Assembly (NCBI GenBank): GCA_034436375.1
Contig: DAOTVS010000231.1
Location: 1-14,282, forward strand
DNA length: 14,282 nt
Reading direction: 5' to 3'
Source: DAOTVS01 sp034436375
GTDB taxonomy: Bacteria; Chloroflexota; Anaerolineae; SpSt-313
A program made the position numbers and the translations under genes. Shown in pieces: positions 6,632-14,242 of the stretch (position 1 is the first letter of the stretch; the number at the start of each line of letters is the position of its first letter). The notes below the pieces were generated by a model that made no database searches, was not told the origin of the DNA, and saw nothing but the letters and a program-made list of their open reading frames with translations.

Positions 6632-6660
6632 ATGATAGCAGGTGTTTTGCCAGCCCTCAA
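6632..6660 (-). promoter_or_regulatory. Promoter for the deacetylase gene
   Basis: On the - strand, TTGAGG (6660-6655), a 17-nt spacer and TATCAT (6637-6632) give a good sigma-70-type promoter with a predicted start near 6625. The deacetylase can therefore be transcribed separately from the permeases. Confidence 0.6.
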
Positions 6661-6775
6661 TGATCGCTGACCAGGCCTTCGCGGCCGCCATCCAGCAGGT
6701 AGTAGGCCGTATCGATTCAGACGTTGGAGTAGCTCTCCTGACCTGCGGGCCGTGAACCGTTTGCCAGTTGAGCCG

Positions 6776-7693
6776 CTATCCTTTGAGCCCTGTGAGGGCG
6801 ATCCCTTGCACAAAGTAGCGCTGGCCGGCGAAGAAAAGCACCAGGCAGGGGATCAGGACGATCACCGAGGCCGCCATGAGCAGGTTCCAGTAGGTTGTGC
6901 CACGCACGCTGACAAAGAACTCCAGGCCCAGGGGTAGAGTAAACTTGTTCATGCTGTTCAGGTAGATCAAGGGTCCCAGGAGGTCATTCCAGTTGCCGTA
7001 GAAGCTAAAGATGCCTACGGTCGCCAGGGCAGGCTTGGAGAGAGGCAGAACCAGCCGCCAGTAGATGCCGAAGAACCCGCAGCCATCGATTTTGGCCGCG
7101 TCATCCAGTTCCATGGGAAGCCCCATAAAGAACTGGCGGAGCATAAAGACGTAAAAGGCGCTGCCCCCCAGCCACTGCGGCACGATCAGCGGAGCGTAGG
7201 TGTCCAACCAGTGCAGGGAGCGGAAAAGTAGATAGACTGGCACCAGGGTGACCACGTAAGGGAGCATCATGGTCGCCAGGAGCACAATGAACAAAAAGTC
7301 CTTGCCCGGGGCGCGCAGGCGTGCAAAGGCGTAAGCTACCATCGAGGAGGTCAGGGCCGAGCCCACCACCCCAAAGGCCGTCACAAACACGCTATTGCGA
7401 AAATAGAGGCCAAAATCGACCGCATGCACCGCATCTGGGTAGTTGCTAAAGAGAATCTCGTGCGGTATCCAGCGGATGGGCAGCAGGAAGATTTCGCCCA
7501 TGCTCATGAGCGACGTGCGCACCATCCAGGCAAAGGGGATCAGGAAGATGACGGCCCCGATCACAATCAACGTGGTCGACACGACCCTCTGTATCAGCCG
7601 TTGAGTCCGCTTGCTAGAGCGCCAGCCGACTCGCTGTGGCTGCGCAGGTACGGCCCGTGGCGGCCGCTTGGCTTGTTCCCATCCTACACTCAT
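6776..7693 (-). CDS. Carbohydrate ABC transporter permease, MalG-like (CUT1)
   Basis: This 305-residue inner-membrane subunit of a CUT1-type sugar importer has about six membrane helices, the first near residues 41-65 (VVSTTLIVIGAVIFLIPFAW). The coupling (EAA) motif reads ELDDAAKIDGCGFFGIYWRL followed by VLPL, matching the form used to contact the ATPase. MalG-type features include the WMVRTSL segment after helix 1 and the conserved C-terminal YFVQGIALTGLKG end. The ATG at 7693 lies 4 bp after the stop codon of the MalF-like gene, with a G-rich RBS inside that gene's end; an alternative ATG at 7720 would overlap it. The pair is thus translationally coupled. A gap of about 220 bp with its own promoter separates it from the deacetylase. 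Confidence 0.92.
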   Translation of the reverse strand: MSVGWEQAKRPPRAVPAQPQRVGWRSSKRTQRLIQRVVSTTLIVIGAVIFLIPFAWMVRTSLMSMGEIFLLPIRWIPHEILFSNYPDAVHAVDFGLYFRNSVFVTAFGVVGSALTSSMVAYAFARLRAPGKDFLFIVLLATMMLPYVVTLVPVYLLFRSLHWLDTYAPLIVPQWLGGSAFYVFMLRQFFMGLPMELDDAAKIDGCGFFGIYWRLVLPLSKPALATVGIFSFYGNWNDLLGPLIYLNSMNKFTLPLGLEFFVSVRGTTYWNLLMAASVIVLIPCLVLFFAGQRYFVQGIALTGLKG

Positions 7694-7697
7694 GCCG

Positions 7698-8627
7698 CTA
7701 CCCCCGCATCTCGCCCTCATAATAGACCCACAGCGGCGAGGAACGAAGTACCAGCCCGCTGAGGGCCAGGATGATCACCAGGAGCAGCCAGGCCATGGCG
7801 CTGCCGTAGCCCATCTTAAAGTAGGTCATGGCATTCCGGTAGAGGTAGAGCACGTAGAACAAGCTTGCGTTGGCAGGGCCGCCCTGGGTCATGACAAAGG
7901 CCTGGGTGAAGGTCTGCATGGAGCCGATGATGCTCATGACCAGGTTGAAGAGGATCACCGGCGAGATCATCGGCAGCGTTACGTTCAGAAGCTTGGTAAG
8001 CGCCCCCGCCCCATCCAGCTCGGCCGCCTCGTACAGGTGCTGCGGAATGCCCTGCAGCGAGGCCAGGAAGATGACCATGCCGCCGCCGATGCCCCACAGG
8101 CTCATGATGATAAAGGCGGGGATCACCCAATTCGGGTCGAAGAGCCACTGCGGCCCCTGGATGCCGAAGAAGCGCAGGGCCGTGTTCAGGATGCCAAACT
8201 CGGGGTTGAAAATCCACATCCACAGGAGCGCCACCGGCACGCCGGAGATCGATGACGGAAGGTAGTAGATCGTGCGGAAGATATAGATGCCGGGGATCTG
8301 CTGGTTCATCAGCAGGGCCACGAAAAATGCGGCAATCATCCCGATCACGACCGAGCCTACGGCATACAGGGCCGTCACCTTGAGCGACTGCCAGATCAGC
8401 GCGTCGTGAAACAACAGGGTGTCATAGTTGGCCAGGCCAATGAATACCGGCGGCGTGATCACCTCATAGCGCATAAAGCTGATCACGATCGAATACAGCA
8501 TGGGCCCCAGGGTGAAAACGAGAAAACCAATGATCCATGGACTGGCAAGGATATAAAAGGCGATCGCCTCGCGGTGCCGGAACTTGAGTTTGAGCCCAGG
8601 CAAAGCGGCAGCCATTTCTTTGGCCAT
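7698..8627 (-). CDS. Carbohydrate ABC transporter permease, MalF-like (CUT1)
   Basis: This 309-residue membrane subunit, partner of the MalG-like permease, has about six helices. The first is FYILASPWIIGFLVFTLGPM, typical of UgpA/MalF-type permeases. The EAA motif reads LYEAAELDGAGALTKLLN followed by VTLPMISP, and an IFRTIYYLPSSISGV segment precedes the core. The ATG at 8627 is fixed by AAGGAGG five bases upstream; a longer in-frame ATG at 8708 would run through the intergenic hairpin and is unlikely. It lies 400 bp downstream of the binding-protein gene, with two strong stem-loops in between. That arrangement fits higher expression of the binding protein than of the permeases. No ATP-binding gene follows. 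Confidence 0.92.
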   Translation of the reverse strand: MAKEMAAALPGLKLKFRHREAIAFYILASPWIIGFLVFTLGPMLYSIVISFMRYEVITPPVFIGLANYDTLLFHDALIWQSLKVTALYAVGSVVIGMIAAFFVALLMNQQIPGIYIFRTIYYLPSSISGVPVALLWMWIFNPEFGILNTALRFFGIQGPQWLFDPNWVIPAFIIMSLWGIGGGMVIFLASLQGIPQHLYEAAELDGAGALTKLLNVTLPMISPVILFNLVMSIIGSMQTFTQAFVMTQGGPANASLFYVLYLYRNAMTYFKMGYGSAMAWLLLVIILALSGLVLRSSPLWVYYEGEMRG

Positions 8628-8651
8628 CCAAACCTCCTTAGGCAGCCAGAT

Positions 8652-8690
8652 CACGGACCGCACAGGCCTCCCGGACCTGTCCGGTCCGTG
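8652..8690 (-). other. Intercistronic hairpin before the MalF-like gene
   Basis: A 15-bp stem with one mismatch (8652-8666 with 8676-8690) and a 9-nt loop lies about 12 nt upstream of the Shine-Dalgarno sequence (8633-8639). It is probably an mRNA-stability or attenuation element between the binding-protein and permease cistrons. There is no T-run. Confidence 0.5.
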
Positions 8691-8810
8691 CTTCTGCACG
8701 ATCCACAAACCTGACTGGTCTCAGAAACCTGCCACATCGATTCCTCTAATGGGATAACAACTGGCAAAAACCTGTTGCCTGGCTGGCGCCGGGTTACGGG
8801 CTACGCAGCC

Positions 8811-8948
8811 GCCCGGCATTGGGCCTTTTTGGGGTGTGGGTGGTTGTTGCTGTCCGTTTTGCCGCGCTGCGGCAAAACGGACAGCAACAACCACCCACAC
8901 CCCAAAAAGGAGGCTGCCGGTTAGTGGTGAAGCAGATTGCCCGGCATT
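8811..8948. repeat. 10-bp direct repeat flanking the long palindrome
   Basis: GCCCGGCATT occurs at 8811-8820 and again at 8939-8948, bracketing the 42-bp perfect palindrome. It may be a target-site duplication or a chance repeat in GC-rich sequence. Confidence 0.3.
8824..8910. repeat. Perfect 42-bp inverted repeat with 3-nt loop
   Basis: Positions 8824-8865 are the exact reverse complement of 8869-8910, with GCT between. The arms start CCTTTTTGGGG and end TTTTGCCGC. It lies in the 400-bp gap between the binding-protein stop (9028) and the permease start (8627). Transcribed in either direction it forms a very long hairpin. There is no gene and no T-run beyond the arm itself. It may be a terminator/attenuator, a mobile palindrome or an assembly fold-back. 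The rest of the gap holds the 8652-8690 hairpin and nothing else I can identify. Confidence 0.75.
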
Positions 8949-9027
8949 TACAAGTCCGGTTAGGCTTTTTGCCAAAGGATTGGTGTGGATTGCTCGCCCT
9001 GGAAATCGGTGTGCCAGGTTCGTGCTG

Positions 9028-10476
9028 TCACGACTTGGGATTCGTCTCGGCAATGATGCGGTTGACGTCAGTCTCCATCTGCTTAACAGCCGCCTCGGGG
9101 GCCATCTTGCCGACGAACACCGCCTCGAACGGGGGTTGGATGCCCTTGGTGTACAACTCCTCAAAGGCGACAAAGGCATGCGACTCGCTGGCGATCTGGA
9201 AGCCCGCCCCGTCGAAGATGACCTTCATCGCCGCGTCGGACACCTTCCATTGATCCTTGATGCCCTTGACCCAGTCGCCCTCGGCTACCGACTTGCGCGC
9301 CGGCATGGCGCCAGTCGCCTGACCCCAGCCCAACAGGCCCTCCGGCGAAGCCAGTTCCTTAAGGAGGTCCCAGGCCGCATCGGGCGCGAGGCACCCTCTC
9401 ATGATGAACCACTGATCAGGGTACATAAAGTTGAACCGTTCGAGCTCCCGCGACCCAAATTTGGGATAGGGCACCACGGCCACATCCCACTGGAAATCCT
9501 TGATATCCTTGTAGGTGCCAAAGCTCCACATAAAGTCAAGGCCCATGCCCAGTTTTCCGGTCATGAACAGGCTGGGAGCGCCGGCTTGCATAGCCTGCGT
9601 CTGTGCCGGGGTGGGGGCCACGCCCAGCGGCTCGATCATACTGTACATGAACTTGAGGGCATCAAGGAACTCGGGAGTATTGAGAAACTTTTCCGGGTAG
9701 CCCTTGTCGAAATCTGCTTTGGCAAAATAGGACTGCCCGAAATGCCGGAACGCCATACGATCGGGACCCGGGTCCGTGATGCCGAACTGACTGTTCTGGT
9801 CCCCCGTCTTCTTGGTCAGGGCCTTGGCCCGATTTATGCACTCATCCCAGTCCCAGGTTTTGTCGTTCCAGTCCTGCGTAGGATAGGGGACTTTCTCCTG
9901 GTCAAACAGGGTCTTGTTGTAGACGAAGAAGCTGGGCCAGATATCCATGGGAAGGCCCACCCAGTGATCCTGCCACTTGCAGAGCTGGAGGGTGCCGGCG
10001 TAGAAATCGGAAAAGTCATAGTTGTCCTTCTCGACAAAGGGGTCAAGGACCATGAAGAGGTTGCGTGATGCATAATAGCGCCCGCCACGCTGGGCCATGG
10101 GTCCCCACAAGCAGGGCGGTGTGCCGGCTGCGATCAGGAGGTCCGTCTTGTTGTCATATTGGTCCCAGCTCGTATAGGTCTCCTGGATATCGACGTTGGG
10201 GTGCGTTTCCTTGAACTTGGCAAAGATGCTCTTGAGGAAATTGATCTCTGTCTCGGTGGTGCGCCAGTGGATGAGCAAGGGCTGCTTCTGGCCGGGGGCC
10301 AACGTCGCGACCGTCTGGACCGTCTCTTTCACCTGGACGGTTTCTTTGACCACAACCGTCGATTCCTTGACGACCTCTTTCTCCACCACCTTGGGGGCAC
10401 AAGCCATCATAGCTCCGCCAAGCGCCATGCCCGCGGTGAGGCGGATGAACTGTCGGCGATTCATCGGTGCCTTCAT
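9028..10476 (-). CDS. Sugar ABC transporter substrate-binding lipoprotein (family 1)
   Basis: This 482-residue extracellular solute-binding protein should capture a carbohydrate and deliver it to the two permeases downstream. The N-terminus carries a twin-arginine-type signal (NRRQFIRL, R7-R8), a hydrophobic stretch and a lipobox ending MMAC, so C26 would be lipidated. A Val/Lys/Glu/Thr-rich linker (about 28-60) follows, a style common in Chloroflexota binding proteins. The mature domain starts at HWRTTETEINFLKSIFAKF and has the family-1 pattern: KFKETHPNVDI, DLLIAAGTPPCLW, VGLPMDIWPSFFVYNKTLFD, and a C-terminal FEAVFVGKMAPEAAVKQME. The start at 10476 is set by AAAGGAG upstream; the open frame continues to 10911 but without a sensible N-terminus. 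No clear promoter was found in the divergent region. The sugar bound cannot be told from the sequence. Confidence 0.93.
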   Translation of the reverse strand: MKAPMNRRQFIRLTAGMALGGAMMACAPKVVEKEVVKESTVVVKETVQVKETVQTVATLAPGQKQPLLIHWRTTETEINFLKSIFAKFKETHPNVDIQETYTSWDQYDNKTDLLIAAGTPPCLWGPMAQRGGRYYASRNLFMVLDPFVEKDNYDFSDFYAGTLQLCKWQDHWVGLPMDIWPSFFVYNKTLFDQEKVPYPTQDWNDKTWDWDECINRAKALTKKTGDQNSQFGITDPGPDRMAFRHFGQSYFAKADFDKGYPEKFLNTPEFLDALKFMYSMIEPLGVAPTPAQTQAMQAGAPSLFMTGKLGMGLDFMWSFGTYKDIKDFQWDVAVVPYPKFGSRELERFNFMYPDQWFIMRGCLAPDAAWDLLKELASPEGLLGWGQATGAMPARKSVAEGDWVKGIKDQWKVSDAAMKVIFDGAGFQIASESHAFVAFEELYTKGIQPPFEAVFVGKMAPEAAVKQMETDVNRIIAETNPKS

Positions 10477-10704
10477 TCCTGTTCGCTCCTTTTGCATGCC
10501 CTGAAGATGTCTGGATCCGGTAGGATACTGGCAGTGTCGCTTGTTCTTACATGGCCACCACCTTCCTGCCACGGGCCGGGCCATCTCTAGCGTCAGTGAA
10601 AGCTCGTCATGGGTGGATCGGCTGCGCAACTCGAGCCCACGGGTGTGAACGCCCCGCAGCCCGGCTCCTTGAGAACAGAAGCTCACAGATAAGCACGAAT
10701 AAGG

Positions 10705-10733
10705 TTGGCCAGCTTTGGCCTTTACACTATAAT
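10705..10733 (+). promoter_or_regulatory. Promoter for the HTH/receiver regulator
   Basis: TTGGCC (10705-10710), a 17-nt spacer and a perfect TATAAT (10728-10733) predict a start near 10740 and a leader of about 128 nt. The rest of the 391-bp divergent intergenic region (10477-10867) holds the binding-protein RBS and the inverted repeat at 10799-10844. I see no small gene; a short + strand frame at 10551-10763 lacks an RBS and spans this promoter. Confidence 0.65.
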
Positions 10734-10798
10734 GGTAACATGCAAAGGAGAGCCACGCAATAGCTTTTCGCCGTCTACCTGCCGTCTCCCTGACATGA

Positions 10799-10844
10799 GC
10801 GAAATCAGGCGACGATCCAGGCAGAGCAGACCGCCTGATTTCGC
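10799..10844 (+). promoter_or_regulatory. 13-bp perfect inverted repeat in the regulator's leader
   Basis: GCGAAATCAGGCG (10799-10811) and its exact complement (10832-10844) are separated by 20 nt. The repeat lies inside the predicted 5' leader and ends 23 bp before the ATG. A TTTTT run (10853-10857) follows 8 nt later. It could be an operator for autoregulation or an attenuator hairpin. Confidence 0.5.
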
Positions 10845-10867
10845 GCTTGGCGTTTTTGGGAGGGATC

Positions 10868-12055
10868 ATGAGCCAGCCGGATGAGTCGTTCACAGGCCAG
10901 GTGCACGACATACTCGCTCACCTCTATGATAACTCTTATCTGCAGTCCCATGCCCTGGCCGAGCAACTGGCCCCCAATAACCGCTTCTCGCCGCGCGAGC
11001 GCCTGCGCTTCCTGCGCACGACCGTCCTGGAGGCGATTGAAGAGCTGAACCCCGGCGCCGGCATCCCCCTGCGCGAGCTGCGTGCGCGCTCCTACAATAT
11101 CCTCAGCCTGCACTATGTAGAGGGCATGGCAGTCACTGAGGTCGCCACTCAGCTCGCCATCTCCGAGCGGCAGGTCTACCGCGATCTGCGCAAGGCTGAG
11201 CAGGATTTGGCCGCCCTGCTCTGGGCGCGTCGGCGAGGGGCGCCCGATGGGGCTCAAGGCCCGGCGCGCGCCGAGCTGGTACGCGAGGAGGCGGGCCGCC
11301 TGGCTTCTCGCGCTGAGCCCGTGGATCTGCGGGGTGTGCTCGACGGTGCGCTGTCGGCCGTGGCGCTGTTGGGCCAGAAATGCGGCGTGCGCATCGAGGC
11401 AGAGGCGGGCGCCGGGGATATCGTTGTCCACGCTGACCGCTCGCTGGCCCGGCAGGCGCTGATCAGCGCCTTGAGCGGGATCGTGCAGAATGCCCAGGCC
11501 AATACAGCCGTCACTGTGCTGGCCCGGCCGGGCGACATGGGAGCAGAGGTCGAGGTCCGCTATACGCCCGCTCCCGGCGCACCGGGCGAGCCCGCGCTGC
11601 CCGTAGCTGCTCAGCAATTGATCCGCTGTCTGGGGGCAAGCTGGGCCGTCGAGGCGAGGCCCGGCGGGCAGGCCGCACTCATCCTGCATGTGGGCCAGCC
11701 CGCCCAGAAGCGAGTGCTGGTGATCGACGACAATGCGGGCCTGTGGGACCTCTTCCGGCGCTACCTGGCCGACCAGCCCTACCAGCTGTTGGCAGCGCAG
11801 AATGGCGCTGAGGGCCTCCGCCTGGCCGCCGAGCAGCAGCCGGATATCGTCGTGCTTGACGTCATGATGCCCGAGCGCGACGGCTGGGAGGTGCTGCAGC
11901 TCTTGCGCAGTGACGGAAAGACCAGGTCTATACCCGTCATCGTCTGCTCAGTGCTCGATGATCCCCAACTGGCGCTGGCCCTGGGCGCAGTCGAGTACCT
12001 GGCCAAACCCGTCAGCCGGACGCATCTGCTGCAGGCCCTGGCCAGGCACCGTTGA
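10868..12055 (+). CDS. Regulator: sigma-4-like HTH, ATPase-like domain, C-terminal receiver
   Basis: This 395-residue cytoplasmic protein has three parts. Residues 1-120 hold a helical lead (YLQSHALAEQL, then a helix ending VLEAIEELNP) and a helix-turn-helix like sigma-70 region 4 or LuxR (LSLHYVEGMAVTEVATQLAI then SERQVYRDLRKAEQDLAALL, about 80-118). Residues 153-275 resemble a decayed histidine-kinase ATPase domain: DRSLARQALISALSGIVQNA supplies an N-box-like N208, but no G1 or G2 glycine box is visible. Residues 281-395 are a receiver with D287/D288, phospho-acceptor D331 (VLDVMMP), S/T position in IVCS and K380 (LAKP). The receiver is at the C-terminus, the reverse of ordinary response regulators. 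GGGAGGG precedes the ATG at 10868. Its end overlaps the convergent kinase gene by 44 bp. It probably receives phosphate from that or another kinase; its DNA targets are unknown. Confidence 0.85.
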   Translation: MSQPDESFTGQVHDILAHLYDNSYLQSHALAEQLAPNNRFSPRERLRFLRTTVLEAIEELNPGAGIPLRELRARSYNILSLHYVEGMAVTEVATQLAISERQVYRDLRKAEQDLAALLWARRRGAPDGAQGPARAELVREEAGRLASRAEPVDLRGVLDGALSAVALLGQKCGVRIEAEAGAGDIVVHADRSLARQALISALSGIVQNAQANTAVTVLARPGDMGAEVEVRYTPAPGAPGEPALPVAAQQLIRCLGASWAVEARPGGQAALILHVGQPAQKRVLVIDDNAGLWDLFRRYLADQPYQLLAAQNGAEGLRLAAEQQPDIVVLDVMMPERDGWEVLQLLRSDGKTRSIPVIVCSVLDDPQLALALGAVEYLAKPVSRTHLLQALARHR

Positions 12056-14189
12056 CGGGCGCGAGCACGCCCAGCAGCGCCTGCAGGCACTTGATCGCCT
12101 CGCCGGTGCTGAGCCCGCCTTTGACGCCCAGGGCGAGGCCGCCCGCCCGCTGCGCGGCGAGGGTATCGCCCTGATCAGTGGCCGTGACAATCAGCACGGG
12201 TATCGTGGCTGCTTCTGGGTCAGCGCGCAGCCGGTCCAGCATCTCGGCGCCACCCATCCCCGGCATCGCCATATCCAGCAGGATGAGGTCCGGCCGCCGC
12301 GCCGCGATTTTGGCCAATCCCTCCTCACCTTCCATGGCCCACGAGATCTCATAACCGGCGCCCTCCAGAAGGCGCCGCACGTACTGCACAAAGCCCCGGT
12401 CGTCGTCAACCACCAGCAGGTGCTTCGCCGCCGGCGCCGCACTGAGCGCCTGCAGCAACGGGTCGCGCGCGATGGGCTTGCTCAGGATGCCCAACACAGA
12501 GTCTCCCGCGGCCAGCCAGCTCCGGCTGGGCAATGAGCAAGCTAATGCCGGCATCCGATCGGGCAGGAGCGCGAACAGATCCTGCAGGCTGTACAGCGCA
12601 TCGCTTCCAGGCGCCACATTCAGGATTGCCGCCTGTGGGTGCTGCTCGCCGACCAGTTGCGGGACCTCGCCCAGCTCGCGCACTGGCAACACCTGGCAAT
12701 TCGCCAGATGTCGGCCCACCAGCGCGCTGACCTCCGGGTCTCTATCAATCACCAACACCGTGGGCTGCCCAAGCCCAACGGGCGGGGCGATGCGGGTGCT
12801 CGCGGCCAGGGGGCGCAGGGAGGTGCTGGAGGAGAGAGGGAGCGAGAAATGAAAGGTGCTGCCCACGCCCAGCTGGCTCTCGACCCAGATGCGGCCGCCA
12901 TGCAGCTCCACAAAGCGCTTGCTGATGGCCAGACCCAGCCCGGCGCCCTCTCGGCGCCGGCGCAGCGACATGTCGACCTGGTAGAACTCGTCAAAGATGC
13001 GGGGCAGCTCCTCGGGTGCAATACCGGCGCCGGTATCGGCGACGCTGACGACCAGCTCCCGCTCTCCCTTCTCGATGGTGACCGTGACGGCGCCCGCCTC
13101 GGTAAAGCGGATCGCGTTGTTGAGCAGGTTGAGGAGCACCTGCCGGATGCGCGCCCGGTCGAGCTCCAGGGGCGGGATGGCGGCGGGCGCCTGCACGCGC
13201 AGTTCCAGGCCCGGCGTGCGGACGAGGCCCTGCACCATCGAGACCGTCTCCTGCACGATGGCAATGAGGTCCGAAGGCTCTTTGTGGACGGGCATCTGGG
13301 CCACATCGATGCGCGCCAGGTCAATGACATCATTGACCAGGTCCAGCAGCTGCCGGCTGCTCTGGTAGATCTGCCGCACATCGCTGCGCAGGGCCTGGGG
13401 CCAGGGCAGGTCGCCATAGGTCTCGGGGGTAAAGTACATGATCTCGGCAAAGCCCAGGATCAGGTTGAGAGGTGTGCGCAGCTCGTGGCTGATATTGGCG
13501 GCAAACTGCTCTTTCAGCCGGCGGGCCTCATCGGCGCGCACGCGGGCTACCGCCAGCTCATAGCCCGTCCGCTGCAAGCGGCGGGTCGCTTCGGTGAGGG
13601 CGTCGACCGTGCGCCGCAGCTCAGCGCGGCGCTCACGGAGCTCTTCCAGCAGGGCGCCGGCCCGCTGCTGGCTGCTCCAGGCCCAGTGCAGGGCAGTGCG
13701 GGTGCTGTGGGAAGAGATCCATAGGGTAGCGGCGCCGAGCCAGAGCAGCAGCAAGGAGACGAAGACATTCTGAGAGGAGGAGCTGAGGAACAGGATGGGA
13801 AAGGTGTTCAGAACGGCGGCGACGATGCCGAGCGGGGGGCTGATGGCGGCGTTGGCGATCACCGCCAGCAGGGCAAAGCCGGGCACCAGAGGATACTGCG
13901 GGAACACGTGCAGGGCCAGAGCCAGGCTCAGCGCAGGCCCACAGAGGAGGATGAGGCGAGCCAGAATCCGGCTCCGCGAGCACAGGATATAGATGGCAAT
14001 CCCTTCGACGAAGAGCGACATGAAGACCAGGAAGCGATCAACCCGGAAGTCCGCTCCCGGGGTCACCAGCAGCCAGGCCAGCGCGCTGACGATGATGAGG
14101 GCCGCTGCCAGCAGTGAGATGACGCGATCGCTCAGTTCTTCGACGTCGAACTGGGCGCTGCCGGCGCCCGGCGCGGCTTGTTCGGCCAT
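12012..14189 (-). CDS. Membrane hybrid histidine kinase with pseudo-receiver and receiver
   Basis: This 725-residue sensor kinase has a short cytoplasmic N-terminus, six predicted membrane helices (about 22-42, 53-70, 75-95, 101-117, 120-136 and 142-160) and a coiled coil (about 172-228). The kinase core follows: H-box NISHELRTPLN with H235, N-box LLNLLNNAIRFTEAG, G1 VADTGAGIAPEE, F-box RIFDEFYQV and G2 REGAGLGLAISKRFVELHGG. Receiver 1 (about 477-585) is degenerate: the acceptor aspartate is replaced (ILNVAP, N524), although SKP (K571) remains. Receiver 2 (about 589-705) is complete, with D595/D596, D639 (LLDMAMPG), T669 and K690. The ATG at 14189 is chosen for AAGGAG upstream. There is no extracellular sensor domain, so the signal is probably sensed in or near the membrane. 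Phosphate could pass from H235 to D639, or to the neighbouring regulator (inference). Confidence 0.92.
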   Translation of the reverse strand: MAEQAAPGAGSAQFDVEELSDRVISLLAAALIIVSALAWLLVTPGADFRVDRFLVFMSLFVEGIAIYILCSRSRILARLILLCGPALSLALALHVFPQYPLVPGFALLAVIANAAISPPLGIVAAVLNTFPILFLSSSSQNVFVSLLLLWLGAATLWISSHSTRTALHWAWSSQQRAGALLEELRERRAELRRTVDALTEATRRLQRTGYELAVARVRADEARRLKEQFAANISHELRTPLNLILGFAEIMYFTPETYGDLPWPQALRSDVRQIYQSSRQLLDLVNDVIDLARIDVAQMPVHKEPSDLIAIVQETVSMVQGLVRTPGLELRVQAPAAIPPLELDRARIRQVLLNLLNNAIRFTEAGAVTVTIEKGERELVVSVADTGAGIAPEELPRIFDEFYQVDMSLRRRREGAGLGLAISKRFVELHGGRIWVESQLGVGSTFHFSLPLSSSTSLRPLAASTRIAPPVGLGQPTVLVIDRDPEVSALVGRHLANCQVLPVRELGEVPQLVGEQHPQAAILNVAPGSDALYSLQDLFALLPDRMPALACSLPSRSWLAAGDSVLGILSKPIARDPLLQALSAAPAAKHLLVVDDDRGFVQYVRRLLEGAGYEISWAMEGEEGLAKIAARRPDLILLDMAMPGMGGAEMLDRLRADPEAATIPVLIVTATDQGDTLAAQRAGGLALGVKGGLSTGEAIKCLQALLGVLAPVNGAWPGPAADASG

Positions 14190-14242
14190 GGTCTCTCCTT
14201 GACAGGCGTTCGGGCTGCCATCGGGTGTGAGTGGGGCACGGC

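Noticed and set aside
8836..10068. 410-codon + strand open frame opposite the binding-protein gene
   Set aside because: It starts inside the 42-bp palindrome and has no family resemblance; the - strand protein is a clear solute-binding protein.
10477..10911. N-terminal extension of the binding protein up to an ATG at 10911
   Set aside because: It would cross the divergent promoter and start inside the neighbouring gene; the RBS and Tat/lipobox signal fix the start at 10476.
10805..11689. 294-codon - strand open frame opposite the HTH regulator
   Set aside because: No domain, and it starts inside the regulator; the + strand has a promoter, RBS and conserved domains.
12639..13724. 361-codon + strand open frame opposite the histidine kinase
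   Set aside because: Antisense shadow of the kinase domain, rich in Asp/Leu/Gln/Ala repeats, with no RBS.
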